Below are positions 34,951 to 42,826 of a stretch of DNA of 64,000 nucleotides, piece after piece. The stretch covers positions 1,364,001 through 1,428,000 of the forward strand of contig NZ_CP053848.1 of NCBI RefSeq assembly GCF_013201605.1. The letters run 5' to 3'. Origin of the DNA: Campylobacter ornithocola (lineage in GTDB: Bacteria > Campylobacterota > Campylobacteria > Campylobacterales > Campylobacteraceae). The position numbers and the translations under genes are program-made. The first letter of the stretch is position 1. Every line of letters begins with the position of its first letter. Below the pieces are notes generated by a model. It saw only the letters and a program-made list of their open reading frames with translations. It ran no database searches and had not been told where the DNA came from.

Positions 34951-36942
34951 TTAAAACTTCTTCTTCCTAGCATCTTCTAAGATATCATTAGCTATTTTAT
35001 TTACATTATCAGATATTACTGCACTATCATTAGCTATTTTTAAGTTCTCTTGGGTTACATGATCAATTTGAGCTACAGCATCATTTATTTGAGTAATACC
35101 TGTAGTTTGTTCTTTGATACTTTCACCCATTTCATTAATAGATTGAACTAAGATATTAGTATTAGCTTCAATCTCACCTAAAGACTTTTGAGTTCTTTCT
35201 GCTAGATTTCTAACTTCATCAGCAACAACAGCAAAGCCACGTCCATGTTCACCTGCACGTGCTGCTTCAATAGCAGCATTTAATGCAAGCAAGTTAATTT
35301 GATCAGCAATATCTCCTATAATAGAAGTAACATTTTTAATCTCTTCACTTTGAGCAATTACTTCACTAGTTTTATGAGATACATTTTGCATAGAAGAAGT
35401 AATCTCTTCTAATGCTGCTGCTGTTTCTTCTAAAGAAGAAGCTTGAGAAGATGATGAATCTGTTAAGTTCTTAACAGCACTTTGTAATTTTCCACTTTCA
35501 GTAGCAAGTAAAGAAGCAAATTCAGATGATTGTCTTAACATTGCTACTATTTCTTTACCTAATACATTAGTAGTTACTTCAACTCCACCTTTAGCATTTT
35601 TAACTTCAGTAGTAAAGTCCAATGCTTTATAGCTATCAAATACTCTATTGATTTCACTCATATTAGAACCTACTTTTTGTTCTAATACATTAAGCATTTC
35701 ATTTAATACATTTTTTAATTCTATTAATTGAGGATTAGCAGGAATTGCAGTAATTCTTGCTGTTAGATTACCACTTTCTATTTCTTTAGCTGTATCTACT
35801 GATTGTTCTACTGCTTTAGCATCTTGTTCTAAAGCATTTTTAGTTTTAGTGATGTTTTCATTGATGGCTTTAGCCATAGCACCAAGCTCATCATTGCTTT
35901 TAACATCTATCATAGCAGAATCTTTTGTTTTATGATTGATAAAGTCAAAGAAAGAGTTAAGACCTGTTGTAATAACTGCTATAGGTTTTAAATTTTTCAT
36001 AATAGTAAATCTTACTAATACTAATGCTATAACTATAGCTATTAAAGCAATAATAATTTGTTGGAATAAAACCTTATTAACTGCATCAGTATATACAGAT
36101 TCATCTGTAATAGAACAAACAATATATTTATCGTTTAGACTTTGGTTACAAGTTACAACTTGGGTTTTACCTTGATCATTTTTTAAATATTCTATGGTAT
36201 CTGTATGATTTGGATCAATAAACTCTGGATTTGCTTTTACAGCATTAGCAATATTTACACTAAGTGTATTTTTTGTAAGCATTCTTTCTTTATCTTCATG
36301 GAAAATTATATTACCATCATTTTTATCATACACTGCAGCATAAGAACTATTTGAATGACCTATAGCTAAAACATCTTTAGCAAATTTTTCAAGATTATAA
36401 TCTCCACCCACTACAGCTATTAATTTACCATTGTTATAAATTGGAGCTGTATAGGTAATACCCATTTGACCACTTGAAACCGATTTGTAAGGATCTGTTA
36501 CTATTAATTTTCCTGCTGCTTTTGCTTCTTTATACCAACCTCTATTTTTAGTATCATATCCTTTTGATAAATCTAATATCTCATTATCTGATTGATAATT
36601 TTTACCACTATCTTCAAAGCCCACATATACAAGCTCAAAATCTGAAGTTTTTTCTGCAAGTTTAAGCGTGTTTATAATTTCTTGCTCTGACATGTTTGAA
36701 ATATAATTTGAAAAATGTTCTGCTAAAGTTTCAATAGCCAATCTTCTTGACTTTCCATAAGAATTATACATTGCATCAACATCCATCATAGTTTTTACTT
36801 GTATTTCTGTTAAATAATTAAAAGTGCTATTTTTAGAATTTAAATAACTCACCACATTAATTACAATTACAATAAAAACTATACTTATACACATAACCCA
36901 AGTAAGTTTTGAAGATAAACTCCTAGAAACTGAAAAACCCAT
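34951..36942 (-). CDS. Methyl-accepting chemotaxis protein (dCache type), copy 2
   Basis: A 663-residue chemoreceptor built like copy 1. TM1 is at about residues 13-32, the dCache sensor shows [18 protein letters not shown] and [12 protein letters not shown]2 is at about 295-315, and the shared signalling domain follows from GLNSFFDF. The sensor domain is only moderately similar to copy 1, so the ligands probably differ. The last 1 kb differs from copy 1 at only a few bases. A run of 16 A on the plus strand (T16 on the coding strand) lies about 65-80 bases upstream of the start, among two TATAAT-like elements. Confidence 0.92.
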   Translation of the reverse strand: MGFSVSRSLSSKLTWVMCISIVFIVIVINVVSYLNSKNSTFNYLTEIQVKTMMDVDAMYNSYGKSRRLAIETLAEHFSNYISNMSEQEIINTLKLAEKTSDFELVYVGFEDSGKNYQSDNEILDLSKGYDTKNRGWYKEAKAAGKLIVTDPYKSVSSGQMGITYTAPIYNNGKLIAVVGGDYNLEKFAKDVLAIGHSNSSYAAVYDKNDGNIIFHEDKERMLTKNTLSVNIANAVKANPEFIDPNHTDTIEYLKNDQGKTQVVTCNQSLNDKYIVCSITDESVYTDAVNKVLFQQIIIALIAIVIALVLVRFTIMKNLKPIAVITTGLNSFFDFINHKTKDSAMIDVKSNDELGAMAKAINENITKTKNALEQDAKAVEQSVDTAKEIESGNLTARITAIPANPQLIELKNVLNEMLNVLEQKVGSNMSEINRVFDSYKALDFTTEVKNAKGGVEVTTNVLGKEIVAMLRQSSEFASLLATESGKLQSAVKNLTDSSSSQASSLEETAAALEEITSSMQNVSHKTSEVIAQSEEIKNVTSIIGDIADQINLLALNAAIEAARAGEHGRGFAVVADEVRNLAERTQKSLGEIEANTNILVQSINEMGESIKEQTTGITQINDAVAQIDHVTQENLKIANDSAVISDNVNKIANDILEDARKKKF

Positions 36943-36980
36943 TCATAACTCCTAATATAATGTAATAAAAATGGAGTAAT

Positions 36981-37032
36981 TATAATCTTGCAAACACAAC
37001 AAAAACAAAAAAAAAAAAAAAACGAATTATAA
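36981..37032 (-). promoter_or_regulatory. Promoter region of chemoreceptor 2 with a T16 tract
   Basis: On the minus strand, a TATAAT-like element near 37027-37032 is followed by T16 (37007-37022), a T-rich spacer, and a second TATAAT near 36981-36986. Campylobacter sigma-70 promoters rely on T-rich stretches upstream of -10, so the tract may sit in the -35 zone of the downstream element. Confidence 0.45.
37007..37022 (-). repeat. Homopolymer A16 (T16 on the coding strand) upstream of chemoreceptor 2
   Basis: Sixteen A on the plus strand, the longest homopolymer I noticed in the window. Non-coding. Confidence 0.9.
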
Positions 37033-37053
37033 TAAAAGGTAAATAATTAAGAG

Positions 37054-37090
37054 TGTGATATCCAAATCACAATATTTCTCAAAATATTGT
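37054..37090. other. Two overlapping hairpins between ahpC and chemoreceptor 2
   Basis: TGTGAT/ATCACA (37054-37071) and ACAATATTT/AAATATTGT (37069-37090) share bases 37069-37071, so they are mutually exclusive at their edge. They may be part of a terminator or leader; the function is unknown. Confidence 0.35.
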
Positions 37091-37146
37091 AAAAATGAGT
37101 ATTGTTAATGCGGTTAAAAATATTTTGTAATTTATAAGATAAAAAT

Positions 37147-37174
37147 AGCTGAAAGTCAAAATAACCTTCAGCTT
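37147..37174 (-). terminator. Rho-independent terminator of ahpC
   Basis: Inverted repeat AGCTGAA...TTCAGCT directly after the ahpC stop. On the minus strand it is followed by TATTTTTA, a U-rich tail. Confidence 0.7.
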
Positions 37175-37179
37175 AAAAA

Positions 37180-37776
37180 TTATAATTTGTTTTCATTTTT
37201 ACTTAAATAATCAGCAACACCTTTAGGATCAGCTTTCATACCCTCATCACCTTTATTCCAACCAGCTGGACAAACCTCACCATGCTCGTTAGTAAATAGC
37301 ATAGTATCGACCATTCTAATCATTTCATCAATGTTTCTTCCAAGTGGCAAATCATTAACTACTGCATGGCGAATTGTTCCATCAGCATCAAGCAAGAAAG
37401 AACCTCTTAAAGCAACTGCTTCTTCAAATAAAACATCAAAATTTCTAGCAATTTGTTTTGTTAAATCAGCTACTAAAGGAAATTTAACTTGGCCTATACC
37501 ACCTTGATTTACAGGCATATTTTTCCATGCAAAGTGAGAAAATTCATTGTCACAAGATATGCCGATTACTTCAACACCTCTATCTTTAAAATCTTGATAT
37601 CTTTTATCAAAAGCAATGATTTCAGACGGGCAAACAAATGTAAAATCTTTTGGATAGAAAAATACTACAGCACCTTTTGGTCCTATATTTTTATAAAGAT
37701 TAAAATCTCCAACTATTTCATTATTACCTAATACAGCAGGTGCTGTAAAATCAATAGCTTTTTTAGTTACTACCAT
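37180..37776 (-). CDS. ahpC: Alkyl hydroperoxide reductase / 2-Cys peroxiredoxin
   Basis: A 198-residue typical 2-Cys peroxiredoxin that reduces peroxides. The peroxidatic Cys lies in FTFVCPSEI and the resolving Cys in GEVCPAGW. The length and the HAVVNDLPLGRN motif are typical of AhpC/TsaA. It is divergent from fdxA across 185 bp, as in C. jejuni, where ahpC is under PerR/iron control. The perR-like gene in this window (58960) may regulate it. It is followed by its own terminator. Confidence 0.95.
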   Translation of the reverse strand: MVVTKKAIDFTAPAVLGNNEIVGDFNLYKNIGPKGAVVFFYPKDFTFVCPSEIIAFDKRYQDFKDRGVEVIGISCDNEFSHFAWKNMPVNQGGIGQVKFPLVADLTKQIARNFDVLFEEAVALRGSFLLDADGTIRHAVVNDLPLGRNIDEMIRMVDTMLFTNEHGEVCPAGWNKGDEGMKADPKGVADYLSKNENKL

Positions 37777-37961
37777 AATTATCTCCTAATTAATAAATTT
37801 TATTTGTAACAAAATAATATCATTTGTAAATTTAAAAATTTATTAATTGTGTAAAATTACCCATAATTTAATTTTATTATCAAAATTAAAAGATTTTAAG
37901 AATAAAATTAAGACAATTTTGATAATCTTATATTCAATATTTAATATTTAAGGAGTAAAAA

Positions 37962-38246
37962 ATGGCAGTTAAAATTACTGATATTTGTATAGCATGTGGT
38001 TCTTGTATAGATGAATGCCCAGTAAGCGCAATCGTAGATGATGCAAACAATCCTGAGGGCGAAGATAGATATTATGTTTATGCTGATAAATGTGTTGAAT
38101 GTGTAGGACACAATGACCAACCAGCCTGTGCAAGTGCTTGCCCAACTGATGGCTGTATTGTATGGAGTGATGTAGTTAGTGGACAACCAAGCCGTGATAA
38201 CATCGGAAGTGACTTAAGAGACGGTTCAACTCCGGTATTTGCTTAA
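37962..38246 (+). CDS. fdxA: 2[4Fe-4S] ferredoxin
   Basis: A 94-residue ferredoxin. The first cluster motif is C-x2-C-x2-C-x3-C (CIACGSCIDECP). The second, CVEC...CASACP, has the longer insertion (VGHNDQP) seen in the Alvin/YfhL-type ferredoxins. It is a cytoplasmic low-potential electron carrier. In C. jejuni the corresponding fdxA is iron-induced, divergent from ahpC, and contributes to aerotolerance. A good AAGGAG ribosome-binding site precedes the ATG. Confidence 0.92.
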   Translation: MAVKITDICIACGSCIDECPVSAIVDDANNPEGEDRYYVYADKCVECVGHNDQPACASACPTDGCIVWSDVVSGQPSRDNIGSDLRDGSTPVFA

Positions 38247-38255
38247 CAAATTTAA

Positions 38256-38285
38256 TGTAAGTATCTTGTTTTCAAGCTACTTACA
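38256..38285 (+). terminator. Probable terminator of fdxA
   Basis: TGTAAGTA (38256-38263) pairs with TACTTACA (38278-38285), directly downstream of the ferredoxin stop. Confidence 0.6.
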
Positions 38286-38386
38286 AACTCTTCTATAAAC
38301 TCTAAATTTTATATAATTTTAAAGCATTTTTTGGTATAATTAGCTCTTTTATAAACATAAAACTTATTTAAATTAAGGGGACGATT

Positions 38387-38800
38387 TTGGAAAAAACACT
38401 TTCTATTATTAAACCTGATGCAGTTAAAAAAGGTGTTATTGGTCAAATTTTAACACGCTTTGAAAGCAATGGTCTAAGAATAGCAGCAACAAAAAAAATA
38501 CAGCTTTCAGAAAAAGAAGCTCAAGAATTTTATGCTGTACACAAAGACAGACCTTTTTTCAAAGATTTAGTTGAATTTATGATCAGTGGTCCAGTTGTGG
38601 TTTCTGTTTTAGAAGGCGAAAATGCTGTATTAAAAAACAGAGAATTAATGGGTGCTACAAATCCAAAAGAAGCAGCTCCTGGTACTATTAGAGCAGATTT
38701 TGCAGATAGTATTGATGCAAATGCGGTTCATGGAAGCGATAGCTTGGAAAATGCAAAAATTGAAATAGAATTTTTCTTTTCAAAAACTGAAATTTTATAA
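38387..38800 (+). CDS. ndk: Nucleoside diphosphate kinase
   Basis: A 137-residue NDP kinase that balances NTP pools. It begins [15 protein letters not shown] and contains the active-site His in NAVHGSDS. The start is TTG 38387, supported by an AAGGGG site 7 bases upstream and by the standard N-terminus; there is no ATG at this place. It is followed without a gap by a DUF177 gene (shared base 38800), opening an operon with rpmF, plsX and fabH. Confidence 0.96.
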   Translation: MEKTLSIIKPDAVKKGVIGQILTRFESNGLRIAATKKIQLSEKEAQEFYAVHKDRPFFKDLVEFMISGPVVVSVLEGENAVLKNRELMGATNPKEAAPGTIRADFADSIDANAVHGSDSLENAKIEIEFFFSKTEIL

Positions 38801-39153
38801 TGAAAATTGCCTTTGCAAAACTTAGCTCTGTAGCTTATCCTTTTAAACTAGATCTTGATAATATAGTTTTTGAAGGAACTATTACAAAAGTTAATCCAAA
38901 ATTAGCAAAAGTAAAAGCTAGTTTTAAAGGATTTACTTATAGAAACTGCGATCGGTGTGGCGATGAAATGGAGCTTGAAATCGATCAAAATATAGAGCTT
39001 TTTGCAAGTGATGGAATTTTTAAAGATGAGAATAATACCTTAAGTGACACTATGGAGTTTTTTGACTCTCATGTAGATTTAATAGAACTTGCCACAAGCG
39101 AGTTACAATCTTATTTAAGTGATTATTTTTATTGTAATAAATGTTTAAATTAA
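38800..39153 (+). CDS. DUF177 (YceD-like) protein
   Basis: A 117-residue protein of the DUF177/YceD family, which in most bacteria lies just upstream of rpmF and is implicated in 23S rRNA/ribosome assembly. It has two CxxC pairs (YRNCDRCGDE near the middle and YFYCNKCLN at the end), suggesting a metal site. Its ATG overlaps the ndk stop (TAATG). It corresponds to C. jejuni Cj0331c. Confidence 0.88.
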   Translation: MKIAFAKLSSVAYPFKLDLDNIVFEGTITKVNPKLAKVKASFKGFTYRNCDRCGDEMELEIDQNIELFASDGIFKDENNTLSDTMEFFDSHVDLIELATSELQSYLSDYFYCNKCLN

Positions 39154-39167
39154 TAAAGGAGTAAAAA

Positions 39168-39314
39168 ATGGCAGTACCTAAGAGAAGAGTGAGCAAAACT
39201 CGTGCAGCAAAACGCAGAACTCATTATAAAGTTACCCTACCTATGCCTATAAAAGACAAAGATGGTAGCTATAAAATGCCTCACCGTGTAAATCCAGTAA
39301 CTAAGGAATATTAA
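39168..39314 (+). CDS. rpmF: 50S ribosomal protein L32
   Basis: A 48-residue L32 starting [20 protein letters not shown] and ending [10 protein letters not shown], too short for many ORF finders. An AAGGAG site lies upstream of the ATG. The gene is in its usual place between DUF177 and plsX. It has none of the zinc-binding cysteines found in some L32 forms. Confidence 0.96.
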   Translation: MAVPKRRVSKTRAAKRRTHYKVTLPMPIKDKDGSYKMPHRVNPVTKEY

Positions 39315-39319
39315 TAACG

Positions 39320-40309
39320 ATGACAAGCATTGCTATTGATGCAATGGGAGGTGATTTTGGGGAAAAACCTATTATAGAAGGCGTAATTCAGGCTTTAAAA
39401 GAGCGTGAATTTAAAGCTATCTTGGTAGGAGATCCTCAAAAGCTTAAAACCTTAATCCCTCAAGAATTAAACTCATATATAGAATATGAAGAGGCTTTTG
39501 ATGTATTTGCTATGGAAGAAAATTCCACAGATGCATTAAAAAGAAAAGATAGTACTATCTACAAGGCTATAGAGCTAGTAAGAAATCAAAAAGCAAAAGC
39601 TGTTGTTTCTGCTGGGCATAGTGGTGCTACCATGAGTTTAGCTACTTTAAGACTTGGAAGATTAGCTAATATTGCTAGACCTGCAATTGCAACTTTAATG
39701 CCAAATATTCACTCAAGAACACTTGTATTAGATGTTGGAGCGAATGTTGATTGCAAAAGTGAGCATTTATTTCAATTTGCTATCATGGGCGAAGCTTATG
39801 CTAAAGAAATTTTAAATATCACTAAGCCTAAAATTGCCTTACTTTCGAATGGTGAAGAAGAATGTAAAGGAAATGAACTTACTAAAGAAGCACATCAGCT
39901 TTTAAAACAACTTCCAAATTTTGTTGGAAATGCTGAAGGTAGAGATATTTTTAATGGTACTATAGATGTATTAGTATGTGATGGATTTAATGGAAATATC
40001 TTGCTTAAAACAGGAGAAGGTGTAGCAAGTGTTATTACAAAACTTTTAAAACAAGAAATTCAAAAGTCTTTTTTAGCAAAACTTGGCTATCTTTTAGCAA
40101 AACCAGCCTTCCAGGAGCTAAAAACACATATTGATTATGAAGAATATGGTGGAGCTCCGCTATTAGGTGTAAAAGAATGTGTCATTATAAGCCATGGTAA
40201 AAGTGGTCCAAAAGCTATCAAAAATGCTATTTTTCAAGCATTAAATTTTGCACAATCTAATATAAATCAAACTATAGAAAAAGAACTTGCTAATTATGAA
40301 ATCGACTAA
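39320..40309 (+). CDS. plsX: Phosphate acyltransferase PlsX
   Basis: A 329-residue acyl-ACP:phosphate acyltransferase that makes acyl-phosphate for phospholipid synthesis. It begins [14 protein letters not shown] and carries [19 protein letters not shown] and [16 protein letters not shown], all family signatures. It is 6 bp from rpmF and overlaps fabH by 14 bp, which supports the operon rpmF-plsX-fabH. Confidence 0.96.
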   Translation: MTSIAIDAMGGDFGEKPIIEGVIQALKEREFKAILVGDPQKLKTLIPQELNSYIEYEEAFDVFAMEENSTDALKRKDSTIYKAIELVRNQKAKAVVSAGHSGATMSLATLRLGRLANIARPAIATLMPNIHSRTLVLDVGANVDCKSEHLFQFAIMGEAYAKEILNITKPKIALLSNGEEECKGNELTKEAHQLLKQLPNFVGNAEGRDIFNGTIDVLVCDGFNGNILLKTGEGVASVITKLLKQEIQKSFLAKLGYLLAKPAFQELKTHIDYEEYGGAPLLGVKECVIISHGKSGPKAIKNAIFQALNFAQSNINQTIEKELANYEID

Positions 40310-41279
40310 AGCTTCCTTAAAAAGTATAGCTTCGTATATTCCTACAAAAATTTTAAGTAATTTTGACTTAGAAAAAATGGTTCAAACCAGCAACGAATGG
40401 ATACTAAGAAGAACAGGAATAGAGCAAAGACATATAGCAGATAATGATGAAAATACGAGCGATCTTGGCACTAAAGCAGCCATCAAAGCTATACAAAGAG
40501 CAAATTTAAATCCTCAAGATATAGATGCTATCATAGTAGCTACTTTAAGTCCTGATTATTTCACTATGCCATCAACTGCATGTAAAATTGCTCATAATCT
40601 TGGCTTAAAAAATATCACTGCTTTTGATATTTCTGCTGCATGCTCAGGATTTATTTATCTTTTAGAACTTGCTAAATCTATGGTTGAAAGTGGTATGAAG
40701 AAAAATATCTTAATCATAGGTGCTGAAAAAATCAGCTCTATTATGGATTATACCGATAGAAGTATTTGTGTATTATTTGGTGATGGAGCAGGAGCTGGAG
40801 TAGTATCATTAGATGATAATTTTCCAATCATAGACACCCATACTGCAAGCGATGGAGAATTTGGAGATTTACTAATGACACAAAGAGCTCAAAAAAGCAA
40901 TATTTGCACTCCACTTTCTATGCAAATGAAAGGAAATGAAGTATTTAAAATTGCAGTAAATACTCTAAGTAGTGATGTTGTTGAAATTCTTACAAAAAAC
41001 AATATCAAAAGTGAAGAAATCGATCTTTTCATACCTCATCAAGCTAATTTAAGAATTATCAAAGCCGTGCAGGAGAAATTAAATTTTACAGATAAACAAT
41101 GTGTTGTTACTGTACAAAAATATGGCAATACCTCAGCTGCTTCAATACCTATGGCCATGAATGATGCGTATGAACAAGGACTTTTAAAACAAGGTTCTTT
41201 AATACTACTTGATGCATTTGGTGGAGGTTTTACCTGGGGATCAGCATTGCTTCGTTTCGGAGGAGAAAACGATAAATAA
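40296..41279 (+). CDS. fabH: 3-oxoacyl-ACP synthase III (housekeeping)
   Basis: A 327-residue FabH that starts fatty acid synthesis by condensing acetyl-CoA with malonyl-ACP. The catalytic triad is complete: Cys116 (SAACSGF), His in IPHQANLRI and Asn in [10 protein letters not shown], with the C-terminal [14 protein letters not shown]. The ATG at 40296 is preferred over a TTG at 40287. This is the canonical copy, against which the three KAS III-like genes of the glycan island can be compared. Its end forms half of a strong hairpin shared with motB. Confidence 0.96.
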   Translation: MKSTKASLKSIASYIPTKILSNFDLEKMVQTSNEWILRRTGIEQRHIADNDENTSDLGTKAAIKAIQRANLNPQDIDAIIVATLSPDYFTMPSTACKIAHNLGLKNITAFDISAACSGFIYLLELAKSMVESGMKKNILIIGAEKISSIMDYTDRSICVLFGDGAGAGVVSLDDNFPIIDTHTASDGEFGDLLMTQRAQKSNICTPLSMQMKGNEVFKIAVNTLSSDVVEILTKNNIKSEEIDLFIPHQANLRIIKAVQEKLNFTDKQCVVTVQKYGNTSAASIPMAMNDAYEQGLLKQGSLILLDAFGGGFTWGSALLRFGGENDK

Positions 41280-41295
41280 GAATTATTTATCGTTT
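41267..41295. terminator. Bidirectional terminator between fabH and motB
   Basis: A perfect 13-bp inverted repeat AAACGATAAATAA / TTATTTATCGTTT with a 3-base loop. It contains the stop codons of both convergent genes. Confidence 0.75.
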
Positions 41296-42030
41296 AAAAA
41301 TCCCCCCCCCTATTTGATCTAATACAGATTTTCTAGTTTGATTATCCGAAGAATCTACACGAATATAAAATTCAACCCTATTGTTTATTTCATCTTCTTT
41401 GTTTGCACTCAAAGGATAATTATCGCCAAAACTAACTATTATAAGTTGAGCTGGGTTAATTCCCCTAGCAATCAAATAATCAGCCACAACTTGGGCTCTT
41501 TTGCTAGCTAAATCAAAATTTCTTTTATGATCTTTATCGCTTGTGTCAGTATAACCTCTAAGTTCTATTTGAGCTTGTTTTGGCATTCTTTTTAAAACTT
41601 CACTAATACGTTTTAAAAAATCTTGCACGTCTGCTGAGTTGATTTCAGTACTACCTCTAGTAAATTCAACTCTTGCGGGTAAATTTAAAACTATATTGTT
41701 TTCTCTTTGATCTAAAGCTGCTTTCAATTTTTCTATATTTTCTTGTTGGGTAATACTTAACTTTTTAAGTTTTTCAAGCTCTTCAACATTTGCATTAGAT
41801 GGTGCACTGTATTTATTATGCACCTCACTTTCCTTTTCCAAAGGACTAGAAGCAGTAAATTCAAAAATTTTAACAAATTCAGTTTTTAAAGCCTCGGTTT
41901 TAGCAGGATTACTTTCTGAAATTGCCCAAAGAGCGATAAAAAGTGCCAAAAGTAAACTTAGAAAATCTGCATAAGGCACAGCCCACTTTTCACCTGCTGG
42001 GCATTCTGGACATTTATGTTTTTTTCCCAT
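41287..42030 (-). CDS. motB: Flagellar stator protein MotB, with a poly-G tract at the C-terminus
   Basis: A 247-residue MotB. The N-terminal helix (about residues 20-41) contains the proton-carrying Asp in VPYADFLSLLLALF, and the periplasmic OmpA-like peptidoglycan-binding domain shows RGYTDTSDKDHKRNFDLASKR. The last codons include a 9-C plus-strand run (41302-41310) encoding IGGG; the protein ends IGGGIFKR. With one more G it would end IGGGDF and with one fewer IGGGFLNDK, so slippage changes only the tail. It is 10 bp downstream of motA. Confidence 0.94.
   Translation of the reverse strand: MGKKHKCPECPAGEKWAVPYADFLSLLLALFIALWAISESNPAKTEALKTEFVKIFEFTASSPLEKESEVHNKYSAPSNANVEELEKLKKLSITQQENIEKLKAALDQRENNIVLNLPARVEFTRGSTEINSADVQDFLKRISEVLKRMPKQAQIELRGYTDTSDKDHKRNFDLASKRAQVVADYLIARGINPAQLIIVSFGDNYPLSANKEDEINNRVEFYIRVDSSDNQTRKSVLDQIGGGIFKR
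41302..41310 (-). repeat. Poly-G tract (G9 on the minus strand) at the end of motB
   Basis: Nine C on the plus strand, eight codons from the stop and close to the terminator. This is the only tract of this size outside the glycan island. Confidence 0.9.
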
Positions 42031-42040
42031 ATTTTAGCTC

Positions 42041-42814
42041 TTACTTATCAAACTGAGAAATTCTAGGCTCGCCTTGTCCAAGATAATTAAACAATTTAGC
42101 CTCTAAATCTCTAGGATTTGCCCCCTCTGCAATACTTACAATAGCATGAGAGATAACTATTCTTTCTTTAATTAGTTCATGTGCATTAGCTTTAATTTTA
42201 TGTCCCCAAGGACCAAATAAAGCATAAGCACCAAAAATTCCAGTAACTGTTGCAGTAAATGCACCTGCAATACCCGCTGCCATAGCTTGAGGATCATCCA
42301 AAAGTTGCAAAGCAAGCATAAGACCCATAACCGCACCAACAAGTCCCATAGTAGGACAAGTCTCACCAAAGCGAATCCAATATTCAGCAGTTTCTTTATA
42401 ATACTCTTCCATTTCTTCTATTTGAATCTCCATGCTTTCTTTAATCTCTTCTACACTCTTACCATCCACCATCATCATCATGGTCTCTTTCAAAAATTCA
42501 TTATCAATTTCATTTGTTTTTGATTCTAAAGCTAAAAGACCATCTCTTCTTGCTATAATAGAGTATTCTACAAGCTCAGCTATCCTTTGACTCAAATTTA
42601 CCCCTGCACCTTTAAATGCGAGTTTCAACTCTTTATAAGCTGCCTTAACAAATTTTTTATGAGTTGCTGTCATTGCACAAAAAGCTGCGGTTGGAACCAC
42701 GATCAAAAATGAACTTAAGTGTAAAACATGTAAAGGGTTACCACCCTCTAATATATCCCCTACAGAAATACTAACAACAGCTAATACCATCCCAAGTATG
42801 GTTGAAAGATCCAT
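42041..42814 (-). CDS. motA: Flagellar stator protein MotA
   Basis: A 257-residue MotA with four hydrophobic segments. It has the conserved TM3-TM4 region (PTMGLVGAVMGLMLALQ, then a second segment with GIFGAYALFGPWG) and the charged cytoplasmic loop that contacts FliG. With MotB it forms the proton-driven stator. It starts 12 bp upstream of polA on the same strand. Confidence 0.95.
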   Translation of the reverse strand: MDLSTILGMVLAVVSISVGDILEGGNPLHVLHLSSFLIVVPTAAFCAMTATHKKFVKAAYKELKLAFKGAGVNLSQRIAELVEYSIIARRDGLLALESKTNEIDNEFLKETMMMMVDGKSVEEIKESMEIQIEEMEEYYKETAEYWIRFGETCPTMGLVGAVMGLMLALQLLDDPQAMAAGIAGAFTATVTGIFGAYALFGPWGHKIKANAHELIKERIVISHAIVSIAEGANPRDLEAKLFNYLGQGEPRISQFDK

Positions 42815-42826
42815 TAATTATTCTCC

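Noticed and set aside
6000-41310. Poly-G tracts as sequencing or assembly artefacts
   Set aside because: They are long, repeated in the same gene class, and most are in frame with conserved protein on both sides. However, the exact length in this sequence may be only the majority state, so ON/OFF calls carry that uncertainty.
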